The notes beneath the pieces are model-generated. The model did not search any database. It was not told the DNA's origin and saw only the letters and a program-made list of their open reading frames with translations. From assembly GCF_013744875.1 (NCBI RefSeq), contig NZ_CP059399.1, positions 6,758,001-6,822,000 of the forward strand: DNA of 64,000 nucleotides. Direction: 5' to 3'. The position numbers and the translations under genes are program-made. Every line of letters begins with the position of its first letter. Within the stretch, counting starts at the first letter, position 1. Below are positions 28,254-37,743 of this stretch, in pieces. The stretch is from Nocardia huaxiensis (GTDB lineage: Bacteria > Actinomycetota > Actinomycetes > Mycobacteriales > Mycobacteriaceae).

Positions 28254-29750
28254 TCAGATCTCCTCGTCCGGTCCCGAGCCGTTGGAAGACGTTCCGGCAT
28301 GGGCGAATTCGACCAGCTGACCGGCCAGGGCCTGGGGCACCCGGGCGCGCACCAGCGTGCCCGCCTCCGCGTGCTCGGACTCGAGAATCCGGCCGTCGGC
28401 GTGAATGCGGGCGAGCAGATCACCGCGCGTGTACGGCAGCAGCACGCTGACCTCGACATCGAGGCCGCCCAGAATCCGGTCCAGCCGATCCCGCAGCGAA
28501 TCCAGGCCCGCGCCCGTGCGGGCGGAGACGAATTCGGCTTCGGGAAGCCAGCCGCGCAGCTGGGTGACGTCCAGCGGATCCAGCGCGTCGATCTTGTTCA
28601 CCACCAGCAGTTCCTGCGGGGCGGGCGTGCCCGATTCGCGCAGGACGTCGGTGATGACCTCGCGCACCGCCTTGATCTGCTGATCCGGCAGCGGATCGGA
28701 GCCGTCCACCACATGCAGCAGCAGATCCGCGCCCGTCACCTCTTCGAGGGTGGAGCGGAACGCCTCGACCAGCTGGGTCGGCAGATGCCGGACGAAGCCG
28801 ACGGTGTCGGTGAACACCACTTCACGCCCGTCCTCGAGCGCCGTCTTGCGAGTGGTCGGATCGAGGGTGGCGAACAGCGCGTCCTGCACCAGGATGCCGG
28901 CGTCGGTGAGCGCGTTCATCAGGCTCGACTTACCGGCATTGGTGTAGCCGACAATCGCGACCTGCGGAATGCCGCTGGAGACCCGCTTGGCGCGTTTGGT
29001 GTCGCGCGCCGTCTTCATCTCGCGAATCTCGCGGCGCAGCTTGGCCATTCGCTCGCGAATGCGGCGGCGATCGGTTTCGATCTTCGTCTCACCGGGACCG
29101 CGCAGACCCACACCGCCATTGCTGCCGGCCCGACCACCGGCCTGCCGGGACATGGACTCACCCCAGCCGCGCAGTCGCGGCAGCATGTACTCCATCTGCG
29201 CCAGCGAGACCTGGGCCTTGCCCTCACGCGAGGTGGCGTGCTGGGCGAAGATGTCCAGAATCAGGGCGGTGCGGTCGATGACCTTCACCTTGACGACCTT
29301 CTCCAGCGCGGTCAGCTGCGCGGGCGACAACTCACCATCACAGATGACGGTGTCGGCGCCGGTCTCGAGGACGATGCCGCGCAGTTCGTCGGCCTTGCCG
29401 GAGCCGATATAGGTGGACTTGTCGGGCCGGTCGCGACGCTGGATCATCGCGTCCAGCACCTCCGAACCCGCGGTCTCCGCGAGCGCCGCCAGCTCGGCCA
29501 TACTGGCCTCGGCCTGCACGGCGGTGCCTTCGGTCCAGACGCCGACCAGCACGACCCGTTCCAGGCGCAGCTGCCGGTACTCGACCTCGGTGACGTCCTC
29601 GAGTTCGGTGGACAGACCCGCGACACGACGCAGCGCACTGCGGTCATCGAGCTGCATTTCGCCGACGGTCGGCGCAGCAGACCAACCGGCCTGGGCGTCG
29701 TCGGCGCTCTCCTCGGCGGGAGTGAACTCATACGTTTCTTGTTTACTCAT
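28254..29750 (-). CDS. hflX: GTPase HflX
   Basis: The 498-residue protein starts at ATG 29,750, preceded by GGAGG six bases upstream. After an acidic N-terminal extension (about 60 residues) come the HflX N-domain (VGVWTEG, YIGSGKADEL) and a coiled coil with the glycine-rich motif GLRGPGETKIETDRR. The GTPase domain carries G1 GYTNAGKSSLMNAL, G3 DTVGF and G4 NKID. HflX binds the 50S subunit and rescues or splits stalled ribosomes, and in actinobacteria affects antibiotic tolerance. It sits near dapF and miaA, as in mycobacteria. The start codon lies eight bases inside the end of the upstream gene, suggesting coupling. The call is secure. Confidence 0.97.
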   Translation of the reverse strand: MSKQETYEFTPAEESADDAQAGWSAAPTVGEMQLDDRSALRRVAGLSTELEDVTEVEYRQLRLERVVLVGVWTEGTAVQAEASMAELAALAETAGSEVLDAMIQRRDRPDKSTYIGSGKADELRGIVLETGADTVICDGELSPAQLTALEKVVKVKVIDRTALILDIFAQHATSREGKAQVSLAQMEYMLPRLRGWGESMSRQAGGRAGSNGGVGLRGPGETKIETDRRRIRERMAKLRREIREMKTARDTKRAKRVSSGIPQVAIVGYTNAGKSSLMNALTDAGILVQDALFATLDPTTRKTALEDGREVVFTDTVGFVRHLPTQLVEAFRSTLEEVTGADLLLHVVDGSDPLPDQQIKAVREVITDVLRESGTPAPQELLVVNKIDALDPLDVTQLRGWLPEAEFVSARTGAGLDSLRDRLDRILGGLDVEVSVLLPYTRGDLLARIHADGRILESEHAEAGTLVRARVPQALAGQLVEFAHAGTSSNGSGPDEEI

Positions 29751-30570
29751 ACACCTCCATGGTCCCACGGCTCAACGGAAAGCCGCATTCGGTTATTTCA
29801 CGGCGATTCCCTCGTGCTCCATTCGAGGCGACACCGCCGCGATCCATTCGAGGCGTCGCCTCCGTGCTCCACCGGTGCAGAGCCTCGTACAGCCAGTGGT
29901 GCGCGCCGCCCGCGGTGGCGGGGGTGCCGAACAGATCGCCGGTGAGCGACCAGTAGCGGCGCACCCGTCGATCGCCGTCGGTCGCACCGATCAGCAGGCG
30001 CTCCCGGAATCCCGGCGAATCCCGTTCCCCGCGCGCCCGCGCATGGAGTTCCACGAAGCGGTCGAGCTCCCGGCCCGGATGCGGTGGCACGCCGTCGACC
30101 ACCATTGGCACGACCTCGGTGCACACCTCGGTCAACCCGGCCAGCAATCCGCGCCGGTCCCGCACCGCACCGGATCTCGTACGCCAAATCTGCTGTCCCA
30201 CCAGTGCATACACCTCGGGATCGGCCACCAGGCCGGTCAGCTCCGCATAGGCCACCACCTGCTCGGCCGAGGGGTCGACCGGCGGCGGCGGGACATTCAT
30301 GTCCACGTAGTCGTCGAAATCCCGCGACGGCATGGCCGTGAACACCCGCCGCCAGAACCGCACCAGCGCAGCGTGCGCCGCCCGCCCGTCCGGCACGGCC
30401 GTCAGCACCGCGAGCCGCCCGGCCCGCTCCCCCGGAGCGGCCGCCTCCACCGCGTGCAGCGCCGCCCGCCGCCATGCCATCTCCGCGATTTCCGCATCCA
30501 CCCGGGCCCGTTCGGCCGCGACCGCCTCCCCGATCGTCAACAGCCCGTCCCGCTCCCACGCCTCGGTCAC
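29743..30570 (-). CDS. Unrecognised protein overlapping hflX; resembles an effector domain without its DNA-binding part
   Basis: The 275-residue frame starts at GTG 30,570 and ends in a TAA that overlaps the hflX start by 8 bases. The first 60 residues (ERDGLLTIGEAV, RVDAEIAEMAWRRAAL) look like the helix that follows the DNA-binding domain in MerR-family regulators, and the remainder is helical with many Trp and Arg (RFWRRVF, RRYWSLTGDLFG). No helix-turn-helix precedes it, and only about 150 bases separate it from the divergent sulfatase, too few for one. It could be a free effector domain, a truncated regulator or an unrelated helical protein. The overlap with hflX and high G/C at third positions support coding. 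Confidence 0.6.
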   Translation of the reverse strand: MTEAWERDGLLTIGEAVAAERARVDAEIAEMAWRRAALHAVEAAAPGERAGRLAVLTAVPDGRAAHAALVRFWRRVFTAMPSRDFDDYVDMNVPPPPVDPSAEQVVAYAELTGLVADPEVYALVGQQIWRTRSGAVRDRRGLLAGLTEVCTEVVPMVVDGVPPHPGRELDRFVELHARARGERDSPGFRERLLIGATDGDRRVRRYWSLTGDLFGTPATAGGAHHWLYEALHRWSTEATPRMDRGGVASNGARGNRREITECGFPLSRGTMEVYE

Positions 30571-30717
30571 CCTTTCGAGGCTCTCACACGACCTCGGCCC
30601 GGTCGATGGCCAGCCGTGACGGTGGTGCCGGTTTCACCCGTCCCGGGTGACGAGCGGGGCGCGGGGGCGGGGGAAGATGAGAGACGGGGTGGCCCGGGAT
30701 CGATCGGAGGAGCTTCG

Positions 30718-32523
30718 ATGGCACTGGATTTCACCGACCAGACCGATTTCGACAATGCGCAGCGCGGATTCATCGCGACGCTCGACCCGCTGACCATCAG
30801 GAATGCCGAGGGGCGGGCTGTTTTCGACCTGTCGGGGTACGGGTTTCTCGATGCGGAATGTCCCGAGACGATCAACCCGAGTTTGTTCCGGCAGAGCCGG
30901 TTGTGCCGGATCAATGGGTTGTTCGAGGTGGTCGAGGGGATCTATCAGATTCGCGGGTTCGATATCTCGAATATGACGCTGGTCGAAGGCGAGAACGGGG
31001 TGATCGTCATCGATCCACTCATCTCCGCCGAATGCGCGGCGGCGGGGCTGGCGCTGTATCGGGAGCATCGGGGTGCGCGGCCGGTGACCGGAGTGATCTA
31101 TACGCATTCGCACGGCGATCATTTCGGCGGCGTCGAGGGGGTGCTGCCGGACGGGGCGGGTGCGGTGCCGATTCTCGCACCGGCCGGATTCATGGCGGAG
31201 GCCGTGTCGGAGAACGTGTATGCGGGCACGGCCATGAATCGGCGGGCCGATTACATGTATGGCGTCACACTGCCGGTGGGGCCGGAGGGACAGGTCGGGA
31301 CGGGGCTGGGGTTGCGGACCTCGCATGGGTCGCTGGGGTTGATTCCGCCGACCGTCGACATCACGCACACCGGGCAGCGGGAGACGATCGACGGGGTGCC
31401 GATCGTTTTCCAGCTGACACCAGGGACCGAGGCGCCGGCGGAGATGAATTTCCATTTCCCGCGGCATCGCGCGCTGTGCGTGGCGGAGAACGCGACGCAC
31501 AATCTGCACAATCTGCTGACATTGCGAGGCGCGCAGGTGCGGGATCCGCGGAGCTGGTCGCGGTATCTCGACGAGGCGATCGAATTGTTCGCCGCCGACT
31601 CCGATGTCGCTTTCGCGTCGCATCATTGGCCGACATGGGGAACCGAAGCATTGACCCGATTCCTCGCCGAACAGCGCGATCTGTACATCTATCTGCACGA
31701 TCAGACGCTGCGCATGATGAATCAGGGGCTGACGGGCGTCGAGATCGCGGAGGAGATCGCGCTGCCGCCCGCGCTCGCGGCGGCCTGGCACGCGCAAGGC
31801 TACTACGGGTCGGTCAGCCACAATGTGAAGGCGATCTATCAGCGGTATCTGGGCTGGTTCGACGGTCATCCGAGTTCGCTGTGGCAGCATCCGCCGCGGG
31901 CGCTGGCCGAGCGGTATGTGGATGTCATCGGCGGGGTGGAAGCCGTTGTGGCACAGGGACGCAAGTACGCCGACGACGGCGACTTACGCTTCGCTGCGGA
32001 GTTGCTCAAGCACGCGGTGTTCGCCGCCCCCGAGGACGAGCCGGCGCGAGAAGCGTTGGCGCAGGTGTACACCCGGCTCGGCCACGGCGCGGAGAACGCC
32101 ACCTGGCGGGGCTTCTATCTCAGTGGGGCGAAGGAACTCCGGGAGGGCATCACACCGCCGCCCATCGATCTCGGCGGTGGGATGGCGGCGGCGCTGAGCG
32201 TGGAGCAGCTCTTCGACACCGTGGCCATCCGGATCGACGGGCGGCGTGCCGCAGCGGAAACCCTGTGCGTGGATTGGCATTTCACCGATCTGGGAAGCAC
32301 GCTGCGCACCGCGCTGTCCAATGGCGCACTCATTCGCACACCTGATCCGCGCACCGGCGCGCACGTCGATCTGACGGTGACCTTGACCAAACAACAGCTG
32401 CTCGGACTGCTCGCGGGCGGCGCGACCGACGGGCTCGCGCTCGACGGCGATCCCGAGGTCCTGCCGCGACTGTTCGCACTGCTCGACGATCCCGATCCCG
32501 CTTTCGCGATCGTCACCCCTTGA
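30718..32523 (+). CDS. Alkyl/aryl-sulfatase, SdsA1-type metallo-beta-lactamase fold
   Basis: The 601-residue protein starts at ATG 30,718 with GGAGG seven bases upstream. The zinc-binding motif THSHGDHFGG (near residue 130) and later histidines in AENATHNLHN and FASHHWPTWG match class III linear alkyl sulfatases. An intermediate helical dimerisation region and a C-terminal SCP2-like sterol-carrier domain (about 490-601) follow, as in SdsA1. The enzyme hydrolyses primary alkyl sulfates to alcohols. I see no signal peptide, so a cytoplasmic location is likely. The gene is monocistronic: divergent from the unrecognised gene, and its 3' end overlaps the convergent response-regulator gene by 11 bases. 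Confidence 0.93.
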   Translation: MALDFTDQTDFDNAQRGFIATLDPLTIRNAEGRAVFDLSGYGFLDAECPETINPSLFRQSRLCRINGLFEVVEGIYQIRGFDISNMTLVEGENGVIVIDPLISAECAAAGLALYREHRGARPVTGVIYTHSHGDHFGGVEGVLPDGAGAVPILAPAGFMAEAVSENVYAGTAMNRRADYMYGVTLPVGPEGQVGTGLGLRTSHGSLGLIPPTVDITHTGQRETIDGVPIVFQLTPGTEAPAEMNFHFPRHRALCVAENATHNLHNLLTLRGAQVRDPRSWSRYLDEAIELFAADSDVAFASHHWPTWGTEALTRFLAEQRDLYIYLHDQTLRMMNQGLTGVEIAEEIALPPALAAAWHAQGYYGSVSHNVKAIYQRYLGWFDGHPSSLWQHPPRALAERYVDVIGGVEAVVAQGRKYADDGDLRFAAELLKHAVFAAPEDEPAREALAQVYTRLGHGAENATWRGFYLSGAKELREGITPPPIDLGGGMAAALSVEQLFDTVAIRIDGRRAAAETLCVDWHFTDLGSTLRTALSNGALIRTPDPRTGAHVDLTVTLTKQQLLGLLAGGATDGLALDGDPEVLPRLFALLDDPDPAFAIVTP

Positions 32524-33181
32524 CCAGCCCGGTCCGGTGGGCGATGACGACGAGTTGGGCGCGGTCGCGGGCGGACAGTTTGCGCATGGTGTTGCTGACA
32601 TGGGTGCGGGCGGTGGCGGGGCTGAGCTGAAGCGCGAGTCCGATCTCGGTGTTGCTCATGCCCTCGCCGACCAAGGCCAGGACTTCCCGTTCGCGCTCGG
32701 TCAGGACGGACAGCCGGTCGTCGGCGGCGCGGGCAGCCGTCTCCTGGGCGGTGAAACGGCTGATCAGGCGGCGGGTGATGCGGGGTGCGAGGAGGGCGTC
32801 ACCGGCGGCGATCACGCGGATGGCATGCAGGAGTTCGGCGGGACCGGCGTCCTTGAGCAGAAAACCGCTGGCGCCGGACCGAAGGGCTTCGAAGACATAG
32901 GCGTCGGTGTCGTAGGTGGTGAGAATGAGAACGCGGGTGCGCTCGAGGCCGGGGGTGCGGGCAATGTGGGCGGTGGCTTCGATGCCGTCCAGTTTGGGCA
33001 TGCGGATGTCCATGAGAACCACGTCGGGACGGGTGGCGCGCGCCTGCTCGATGGCTTCGTGACCGTTGGCGGCCTCACCGACCACCGTGATGCCGTCCTC
33101 CAGGTCGAGCAGCACCCGGAAGCCGGACCGGACGAGCACTTCGTCGTCGGCGAGCAACACCTTGATCGGCGGGGTGTTCAC
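32513..33181 (-). CDS. NarL/LuxR-family response regulator
   Basis: The 222-residue protein starts at GTG 33,181, with GGAGG seven bases upstream; its start overlaps the kinase stop (GTGA). The receiver domain has acidic DDE near residue 12, phospho-acceptor Asp in VVLMDIRMPKLDG, and Lys in GFLLKDAGP. The C-terminal LuxR-type helix-turn-helix shows LTEREREVLALVGEGMSN. It is the output partner of the adjacent histidine kinase. A likely target is the perfect inverted repeat at 34,441-34,466, between the kinase gene and the divergent small membrane protein. The stimulus is unknown. Confidence 0.95.
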   Translation of the reverse strand: MNTPPIKVLLADDEVLVRSGFRVLLDLEDGITVVGEAANGHEAIEQARATRPDVVLMDIRMPKLDGIEATAHIARTPGLERTRVLILTTYDTDAYVFEALRSGASGFLLKDAGPAELLHAIRVIAAGDALLAPRITRRLISRFTAQETAARAADDRLSVLTEREREVLALVGEGMSNTEIGLALQLSPATARTHVSNTMRKLSARDRAQLVVIAHRTGLVKG

Positions 33182-34389
33182 AGCCGCGCCTCCGCCGGAA
33201 CGACGGGCAGGCGGGCCAGGACCTCGAATCCGCCGGCCGAGGTCGGCCGGGCCTGAAGCTCGCCGCCGAGCAATCGGCAGCGTTCCCGCATACCGATGAT
33301 GCCCCGGCCCGGCGCAACGCCGTCCGGTGCGAGCACGGCACCGGAATCCGTACGCCCGCAATCGGTGACACGAATCCGCACCACCTCGGCAGCACGGTCC
33401 AGGGCGATGGTCACCCGCGTCGGACCCACATGGCGGATCACATTGGTGATCGACTCCTGCACGATGCGATACGCGGCGGCGGCGACCGCACCCGGCAGCG
33501 GCGTGGCGGGCAGGTTGTCCTCGACGGTCACCTCGAGCCCGGCCTCGCGGGCCTGCCGGATCAGGTCGCCGATCTCCCCCACCCCGGGCTGCGGCGCACG
33601 CTCGTCATCGGAGTCGTCCCCGCGCAGCACCCCCAGCACGGCCCGCATCTCGCTCAGCGCACGCGAACTCGTCTGCTCGATCGTGCGCAACGCCTCGCGA
33701 GCCTGCTCCGGCTTCCGGTCGAGCACATGCGCGGTCACCCCGGCCTGCACATTGATGACGGCGATGGCGTGCGCGACGGTGTCGTGCACCTCGCGCGCGA
33801 TCCGCAACCGCTCGGCATCGACGCGCGCCCGCGCCACCTCGTCGCGGGTGCGTTCGGCCAGCTCGGCCCGCTCCTGCGCCTCGACGGCGAGAACCCTTCG
33901 GGTCCGGACGGATTCACCCAGGGCGGCGCTCATCACCGACGCGCCGATCCGGAAATACACCCAGCCGATCGCCGCGCGCGGCTCGACATCGGCGGCCGCG
34001 ACCAGCCAGAACACCGCCAGCACGGTGATACCCCCGCCGACGATCACCAGGGACCGGCGACCGTCACCATAGGCGGCGACGGTGTACGCGGCGAGGAACA
34101 GCGCCAGCCATGTCGGCCCGTCGGGGAAACCCAGTCCGTAGTACACGAGGCTGGCGAGCGCGGTCGCGGCGAAAACCGGTACCGGCCAACGGCGGCGCAC
34201 CGACACCGCCAACCCGCTCACGATCAGCAGCAGGTAGCCGAGATTTCCGAAGTCGGTCAGCGGATGCTGCACCACCTCACCGGTATTGCGGACGATGGTG
34301 CCCTGCACCTGCATGTAGGTGATGAACACGGTGAGCGACAACTCCTGCACCGGGACGGGCAGTCGCAGGTTCACCGGACGGTCTCGCAT
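33178..34389 (-). CDS. Two-component sensor histidine kinase (HisKA_3/NarX type)
   Basis: The 403-residue protein has about four to five N-terminal hydrophobic segments (GYLLLIVSGLAVS, TWLALFLAAYTVAA and SLVIVGGGITVLAVFWL are clear). A coiled coil leads to the HisKA_3 dimerisation domain, with the phospho-accepting His in REVHDTVAHAIA, and an ATPase domain with IVQESITNVIRH (N box) and GRGIIGMRERC (G box). The extracytoplasmic loops are short, so it probably senses membrane state or an intramembrane ligand, the arrangement of envelope-stress and antibiotic-sensing kinases of actinobacteria. It is cotranscribed with the response regulator and divergent from the small membrane protein, its probable regulon partner. 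Confidence 0.94.
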   Translation of the reverse strand: MRDRPVNLRLPVPVQELSLTVFITYMQVQGTIVRNTGEVVQHPLTDFGNLGYLLLIVSGLAVSVRRRWPVPVFAATALASLVYYGLGFPDGPTWLALFLAAYTVAAYGDGRRSLVIVGGGITVLAVFWLVAAADVEPRAAIGWVYFRIGASVMSAALGESVRTRRVLAVEAQERAELAERTRDEVARARVDAERLRIAREVHDTVAHAIAVINVQAGVTAHVLDRKPEQAREALRTIEQTSSRALSEMRAVLGVLRGDDSDDERAPQPGVGEIGDLIRQAREAGLEVTVEDNLPATPLPGAVAAAAYRIVQESITNVIRHVGPTRVTIALDRAAEVVRIRVTDCGRTDSGAVLAPDGVAPGRGIIGMRERCRLLGGELQARPTSAGGFEVLARLPVVPAEARL

Positions 34390-34440
34390 ACCGCGATCCT
34401 AAGTGCCACCAGCACGGTCGCACTCGGTCCGCGAGCGCAT

Positions 34441-34466
34441 GCGTCTACGTCGACGGACGTAGACGC
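34441..34466. promoter_or_regulatory. Perfect inverted repeat, probable operator of the adjacent two-component system
   Basis: GCGTCTACGT (34,441-34,450) and ACGTAGACGC (34,457-34,466) are exact 10-base arms separated by CGACGG. The repeat lies 52 bases upstream of the histidine-kinase start and 175 bases upstream of the divergent membrane-protein start. Symmetry and the 16-base repeat spacing suit a dimeric regulator contacting two neighbouring major grooves. The NarL-type regulator is the obvious candidate. Confidence 0.6.
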
Positions 34467-34640
34467 GGCGCGAATCAGCTACCCGCACCGCCGTATTCGC
34501 AAGCGACCGTGGACCGACGCCGGATCCGTCCCGGGACGCGAGGATCGAATTCGCGAGGTTCCGAGCCGGAAACCTCGCCCCGGCGCCCCCGAACCGATTT
34601 CACGAGCGCCGATCCGCCTTCTCAGCCAAGGAGATTCGTC

Positions 34641-35048
34641 ATGTTCGCCCAGTACCTCGCCACCGCTCCGGTCTCGACCCACACCGTGCTCGCAGCCGGC
34701 TACGGCCCCGGCTCGGGCCGCTTCGGAGCCACCCTGGCCGCCGGAATCGCCCTGGTCGGCATTGGCATCGGCCTGCTGGCCCGGCGTCGTTCCCAGCGCG
34801 GCGCCGGCGGCCGCGTCGAGGCCGTGCTGGCGCAGGCCGTAGCCGTGACCGCCCTGTCGCTGGGCGTATGGCATTGGGCCCGCTCGGCGGACGGCTTCGG
34901 CACCGGCAATGGCCGAGCGGGAGCCATCCTGGCCACCCTCATCGCCGTGATCGGCGTGGGCCTCGGTGCGCTGACCCTGCTGCGCGCGGCCCGCACCGGC
35001 CTTCCCGCGGACCGCGGTGCGCCGCAGACCCTCACATCGGAGCGATGA
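34641..35048 (+). CDS. Small membrane protein (DUF6223-like), divergent from the two-component system
   Basis: The 135-residue protein starts at ATG 34,641 with AAGGAG seven bases upstream. It has three to four hydrophobic segments; two have the repeated form GRFGATLAAGIALVGIGIG and GRAGAILATLIAVIGVGLG, each preceded by Gly-rich loops (GYGPGSG, GFGTGNG). This internal duplication matches what I remember of DUF6223 family proteins of actinobacteria. It has no enzymatic motif. Location across the inverted repeat from the kinase genes suggests that the two-component system controls it, as is common for small envelope-stress membrane proteins. Function unknown. Confidence 0.8.
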   Translation: MFAQYLATAPVSTHTVLAAGYGPGSGRFGATLAAGIALVGIGIGLLARRRSQRGAGGRVEAVLAQAVAVTALSLGVWHWARSADGFGTGNGRAGAILATLIAVIGVGLGALTLLRAARTGLPADRGAPQTLTSER

Positions 35049-35064
35049 CCGGCGGCGATACCGC

Positions 35065-35982
35065 TCAGGCGTCCTGCCACCACTTGGCGGCGATGCGGCC
35101 GGTGGCGACCAGGACCGAGGGACCGCGCAGCCAGGCCGCGCCGTTCTCGATGCCGACGGTGACCTCGCCGCCGGGGATGCGGACTTCGATGTGACCGGAG
35201 TCGTGGGCCAGGTCGAAGCCGTCGCGGGCCAGCGCGGAGGCGGCGGCCGCGACGGTTCCGGTTCCGCAGGAACGGGTTTCGCCCACGCCACGCTCGTAGA
35301 CGCGCATGTCGACGAACTTCCGACCGTCGGAGCCGACGGCGAGGGGGGTCAGGATTTCGACGTTCACACCGTGCGGGAAGAGGGTGTGGTCGAAGCCGGG
35401 AGCCTGCTCCAGGTCCAGGGCATACAGAGAGTCATGGGTCAGCGACGGGTCGACGCAGGCCAGGTGCGGGTTGCCGACATCGATGCCGAGGCCGGTGAAG
35501 TCACGGCCGGACAGGGCGGCGGTGGATTCACCCAGCACACGCACCTTGCCCATGGCGACGGTGACCTCGCCGTGCACCGGATCGGCGTGATGGACCACGA
35601 CCGGACGCGCGCCCGCGCGGCTGCCGACCACGAACTCTTCGCGGGATTCCAGGCCGGTGGCGACCAGGTAGTGGGCGAAGACGCGGACACCGTTGCCGCA
35701 CATCTCGGCGATGGAGCCGTCGGCATTGCGGTAGTCCATGAACCAGTCTTGCGGGCTCACATCCGCCGGAAGCTCGCTCAGCACACCGGTTTCGATGAGA
35801 GCGCTCGCCCGCGCCACGCGCAGCACACCGTCCGCGCCGAGGCCGCGCTGCCGGTCGCACAGCGCCGCGACCCGCGATTCGGTCAGTTCCAGCCACGCGT
35901 CGGGGTCCGGCAGCACCACGAAATCGTTCTGGGTGCCGTGCCCCTTGCTGAATTCGATGTCAGCCGCGCTCTCGCTCGTCAT
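35065..35982 (-). CDS. dapF: Diaminopimelate epimerase
   Basis: The 305-residue enzyme converts LL- to meso-diaminopimelate for peptidoglycan and lysine synthesis. The two catalytic cysteines lie in [13 protein letters not shown] (first half) and [12 protein letters not shown] (second half), and the start [14 protein letters not shown] matches the family N-terminus. Length is slightly above average. A GAGGAC sequence precedes the ATG. It lies 6 bases downstream of the trmH-like gene and 66 to 83 bases after other core genes in the miaA-dapF run. It is convergent with the small membrane protein gene. The call is secure. Confidence 0.97.
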   Translation of the reverse strand: MTSESAADIEFSKGHGTQNDFVVLPDPDAWLELTESRVAALCDRQRGLGADGVLRVARASALIETGVLSELPADVSPQDWFMDYRNADGSIAEMCGNGVRVFAHYLVATGLESREEFVVGSRAGARPVVVHHADPVHGEVTVAMGKVRVLGESTAALSGRDFTGLGIDVGNPHLACVDPSLTHDSLYALDLEQAPGFDHTLFPHGVNVEILTPLAVGSDGRKFVDMRVYERGVGETRSCGTGTVAAAASALARDGFDLAHDSGHIEVRIPGGEVTVGIENGAAWLRGPSVLVATGRIAAKWWQDA

Positions 35983-35988
35983 ATGTCC

Positions 35989-36810
35989 TCACCGCAACGC
36001 CCGGCGTTGCCGGGAGATCTCGTACAGGGCCACCGCTGCCGCCGACGGCGACCCGAGGGTGCCGTCGGTCGGGATGCACACCAGATCGTCGCAGGCCTGC
36101 AACCAGGCGGGTGCGAGCGATTCGATGTCATCGCCGAGGACCAGGACGGTGGCGCCGCCGAATTCGAGGTCGTCGAGGGCGATCCCGCCGTGGTCGTCAC
36201 TGCCGACGATACGGGTGTCGATGCCACGGCGTTGCTGCCGGTCCCGGAATGCGGCCAGCCGGTCCGGGCCCGAGGCGCGCAGCACGGGGATGGCGAACAG
36301 CGCGCCGTCGGAGGCGCGCACGCTCTGCGGGTCGTAATGGTCTGCGCCGGAACCGGTTACGATCACGCCGGACGCGCCGAAGGCCACCGCCGAGCGGATC
36401 AGCGCGCCCAGGCGGGCCGCCGCGGCGGGCCGGTCGATCACCACGACGGTCGGCAATTCGCCCGAAACGCCGGGGTGGAAGTCGTCGAGTTCCAGGCGGC
36501 GGGTGACGGCCACGGCCACCAGATCCGGCACCGATTCACCGGGCTCGGCCAGCTCGGCCATCACCTCCGGGACCAGGCCCACGCTCGGGACGCCACTCGA
36601 ATCGAGCACTTCGCGCACCCAGTCCGAGAGCTCCGGCGCACCCAGCCGGTACACGAGAGTCTCCAGGGGCCAACGGTATTCGAGCGCGCGCAGGATGGGG
36701 CGCTGCCCGTACACCAGGAACCGCCCGTCGCGCACTCTGCTCGCCCGGCTGTGCAGATACGCCTGCCAGGTCTCGACCGATGCGTTTCGGGTGTTCACGT
36801 GGCGCGTCAC
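35989..36810 (-). CDS. SpoU/TrmH-family RNA 2'-O-methyltransferase
   Basis: The 273-residue protein starts at GTG 36,810, directly abutting the miaA stop codon. An N-terminal substrate-binding region (RFLVYGQRPILRALEY) precedes the knotted SPOUT methyltransferase domain: RLGALIRSAVAFGASGVIV (motif 1), LVLGDDIESL (motif 2) and IPTDGTLGSPSAAAVALYE (motif 3, the knot and AdoMet site). It methylates a ribose in tRNA or rRNA; the exact nucleotide cannot be deduced. Motif 2 reads LGDDIESL rather than the usual LGNExxGL, a divergence that could affect substrate choice. It belongs to the core run miaA-this gene-dapF. Confidence 0.88.
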   Translation of the reverse strand: MTRHVNTRNASVETWQAYLHSRASRVRDGRFLVYGQRPILRALEYRWPLETLVYRLGAPELSDWVREVLDSSGVPSVGLVPEVMAELAEPGESVPDLVAVAVTRRLELDDFHPGVSGELPTVVVIDRPAAAARLGALIRSAVAFGASGVIVTGSGADHYDPQSVRASDGALFAIPVLRASGPDRLAAFRDRQQRRGIDTRIVGSDDHGGIALDDLEFGGATVLVLGDDIESLAPAWLQACDDLVCIPTDGTLGSPSAAAVALYEISRQRRALR

Positions 36811-37743
36811 CTATCGGACTTCCTGTTCGTCCCTCGTCGTCGGGGAGTGAATGCGAGCGAACGCCGTCGCCGCCAACTCCGGGTCGGCGCCGTCCACCCA
36901 CCGCACCCGCGGGTCCCGGCGGAACCACGAACGCTGGCGTCGAACATAGCGCCGTGTGCCGATGAGGGTGCGCTCCTGCGCTTCTTTCAGGTCGTATTCG
37001 TTATCGAAGAACGCCAGGACTTGTGCGTAACCGATTGCGCGCCGGGCCGTCTGGCCGTCGCGCAGCCCGTGGTCGAGCAGGCCGCGGACCTCCTCGACCA
37101 GGCCGGAGTCGAACATGAGCGCGGTGCGCAGTTCGATGCGGGCGTCGAGTTCGGCGGTCTCCCGATCCACGCCGATGATCCGCGTGCCCCACCGGGGTTC
37201 GCCGATCTGCGGGGCCGAAGCGGCGAACGGCTTGCCGGTGATCTCGACGACCTCGAGGGCGCGCACCATGCGGCGGCCGTCGGTGGGCAGGATGGTGGCG
37301 GCGGCGACCGGATCGGCCTGTTTCAGGGCGGCGTGCAGCGCAGCGGTGCCGCCCTCCGCCAGCACGGCCTCCCACTTGGCCCGGACCTCCGCGTCGGTGG
37401 CGGGGAAATCCCAATCATCCAGCAGCGCTTGCACATACATCATGGAGCCGCCCACGATGACCGGCGTGCGGCCGCGCGCCATGATCGCCTCGACATCGGC
37501 GCGGGCGGCGGTCTGATAGGCCGCGACGGTGGCGGTTTCGGTGACGTCGAGGACGTCGAGCTGATGATGCGGGATGCCCCGGCGCTCGGCGACAGGCAGT
37601 TTCGCGGTGCCGATATCCATCCCGCGATAGAGCTGCATGGCGTCGATATTCACGATCTCGCCGTTCAGGCGCTGCGCGAGATCCAATGCCAGATCGGACT
37701 TTCCGGTGGCGGTGGGGCCGACGACGGCGATCGGCGTGGTCAC
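36811..37743 (-). CDS. miaA: tRNA dimethylallyltransferase MiaA
   Basis: The 310-residue enzyme starts at GTG 37,743, which overlaps the stop of the upstream gene (GTGA). It has the P-loop [38 protein letters not shown] and the C-terminal [14 protein letters not shown] zinc-less tail. It transfers the dimethylallyl group to N6 of A37 in tRNAs reading U-starting codons. The product is further modified by MiaB, encoded about 5 kb away in the same region. A longer frame upstream is the shadow of the neighbouring gene. The call is secure. Confidence 0.97.
   Translation of the reverse strand: MTTPIAVVGPTATGKSDLALDLAQRLNGEIVNIDAMQLYRGMDIGTAKLPVAERRGIPHHQLDVLDVTETATVAAYQTAARADVEAIMARGRTPVIVGGSMMYVQALLDDWDFPATDAEVRAKWEAVLAEGGTAALHAALKQADPVAAATILPTDGRRMVRALEVVEITGKPFAASAPQIGEPRWGTRIIGVDRETAELDARIELRTALMFDSGLVEEVRGLLDHGLRDGQTARRAIGYAQVLAFFDNEYDLKEAQERTLIGTRRYVRRQRSWFRRDPRVRWVDGADPELAATAFARIHSPTTRDEQEVR

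Noticed and set aside
26420..28459. Long start for the acyl-CoA synthetase
   Set aside because: The first 116 codons cross the hflX terminator hairpin and lack family homology; ATG 28,111 is the natural start.
30634..31890. 418-residue frame opposite the alkyl sulfatase
   Set aside because: Antisense shadow; the + strand frame has the metal motifs of the sulfatase family.
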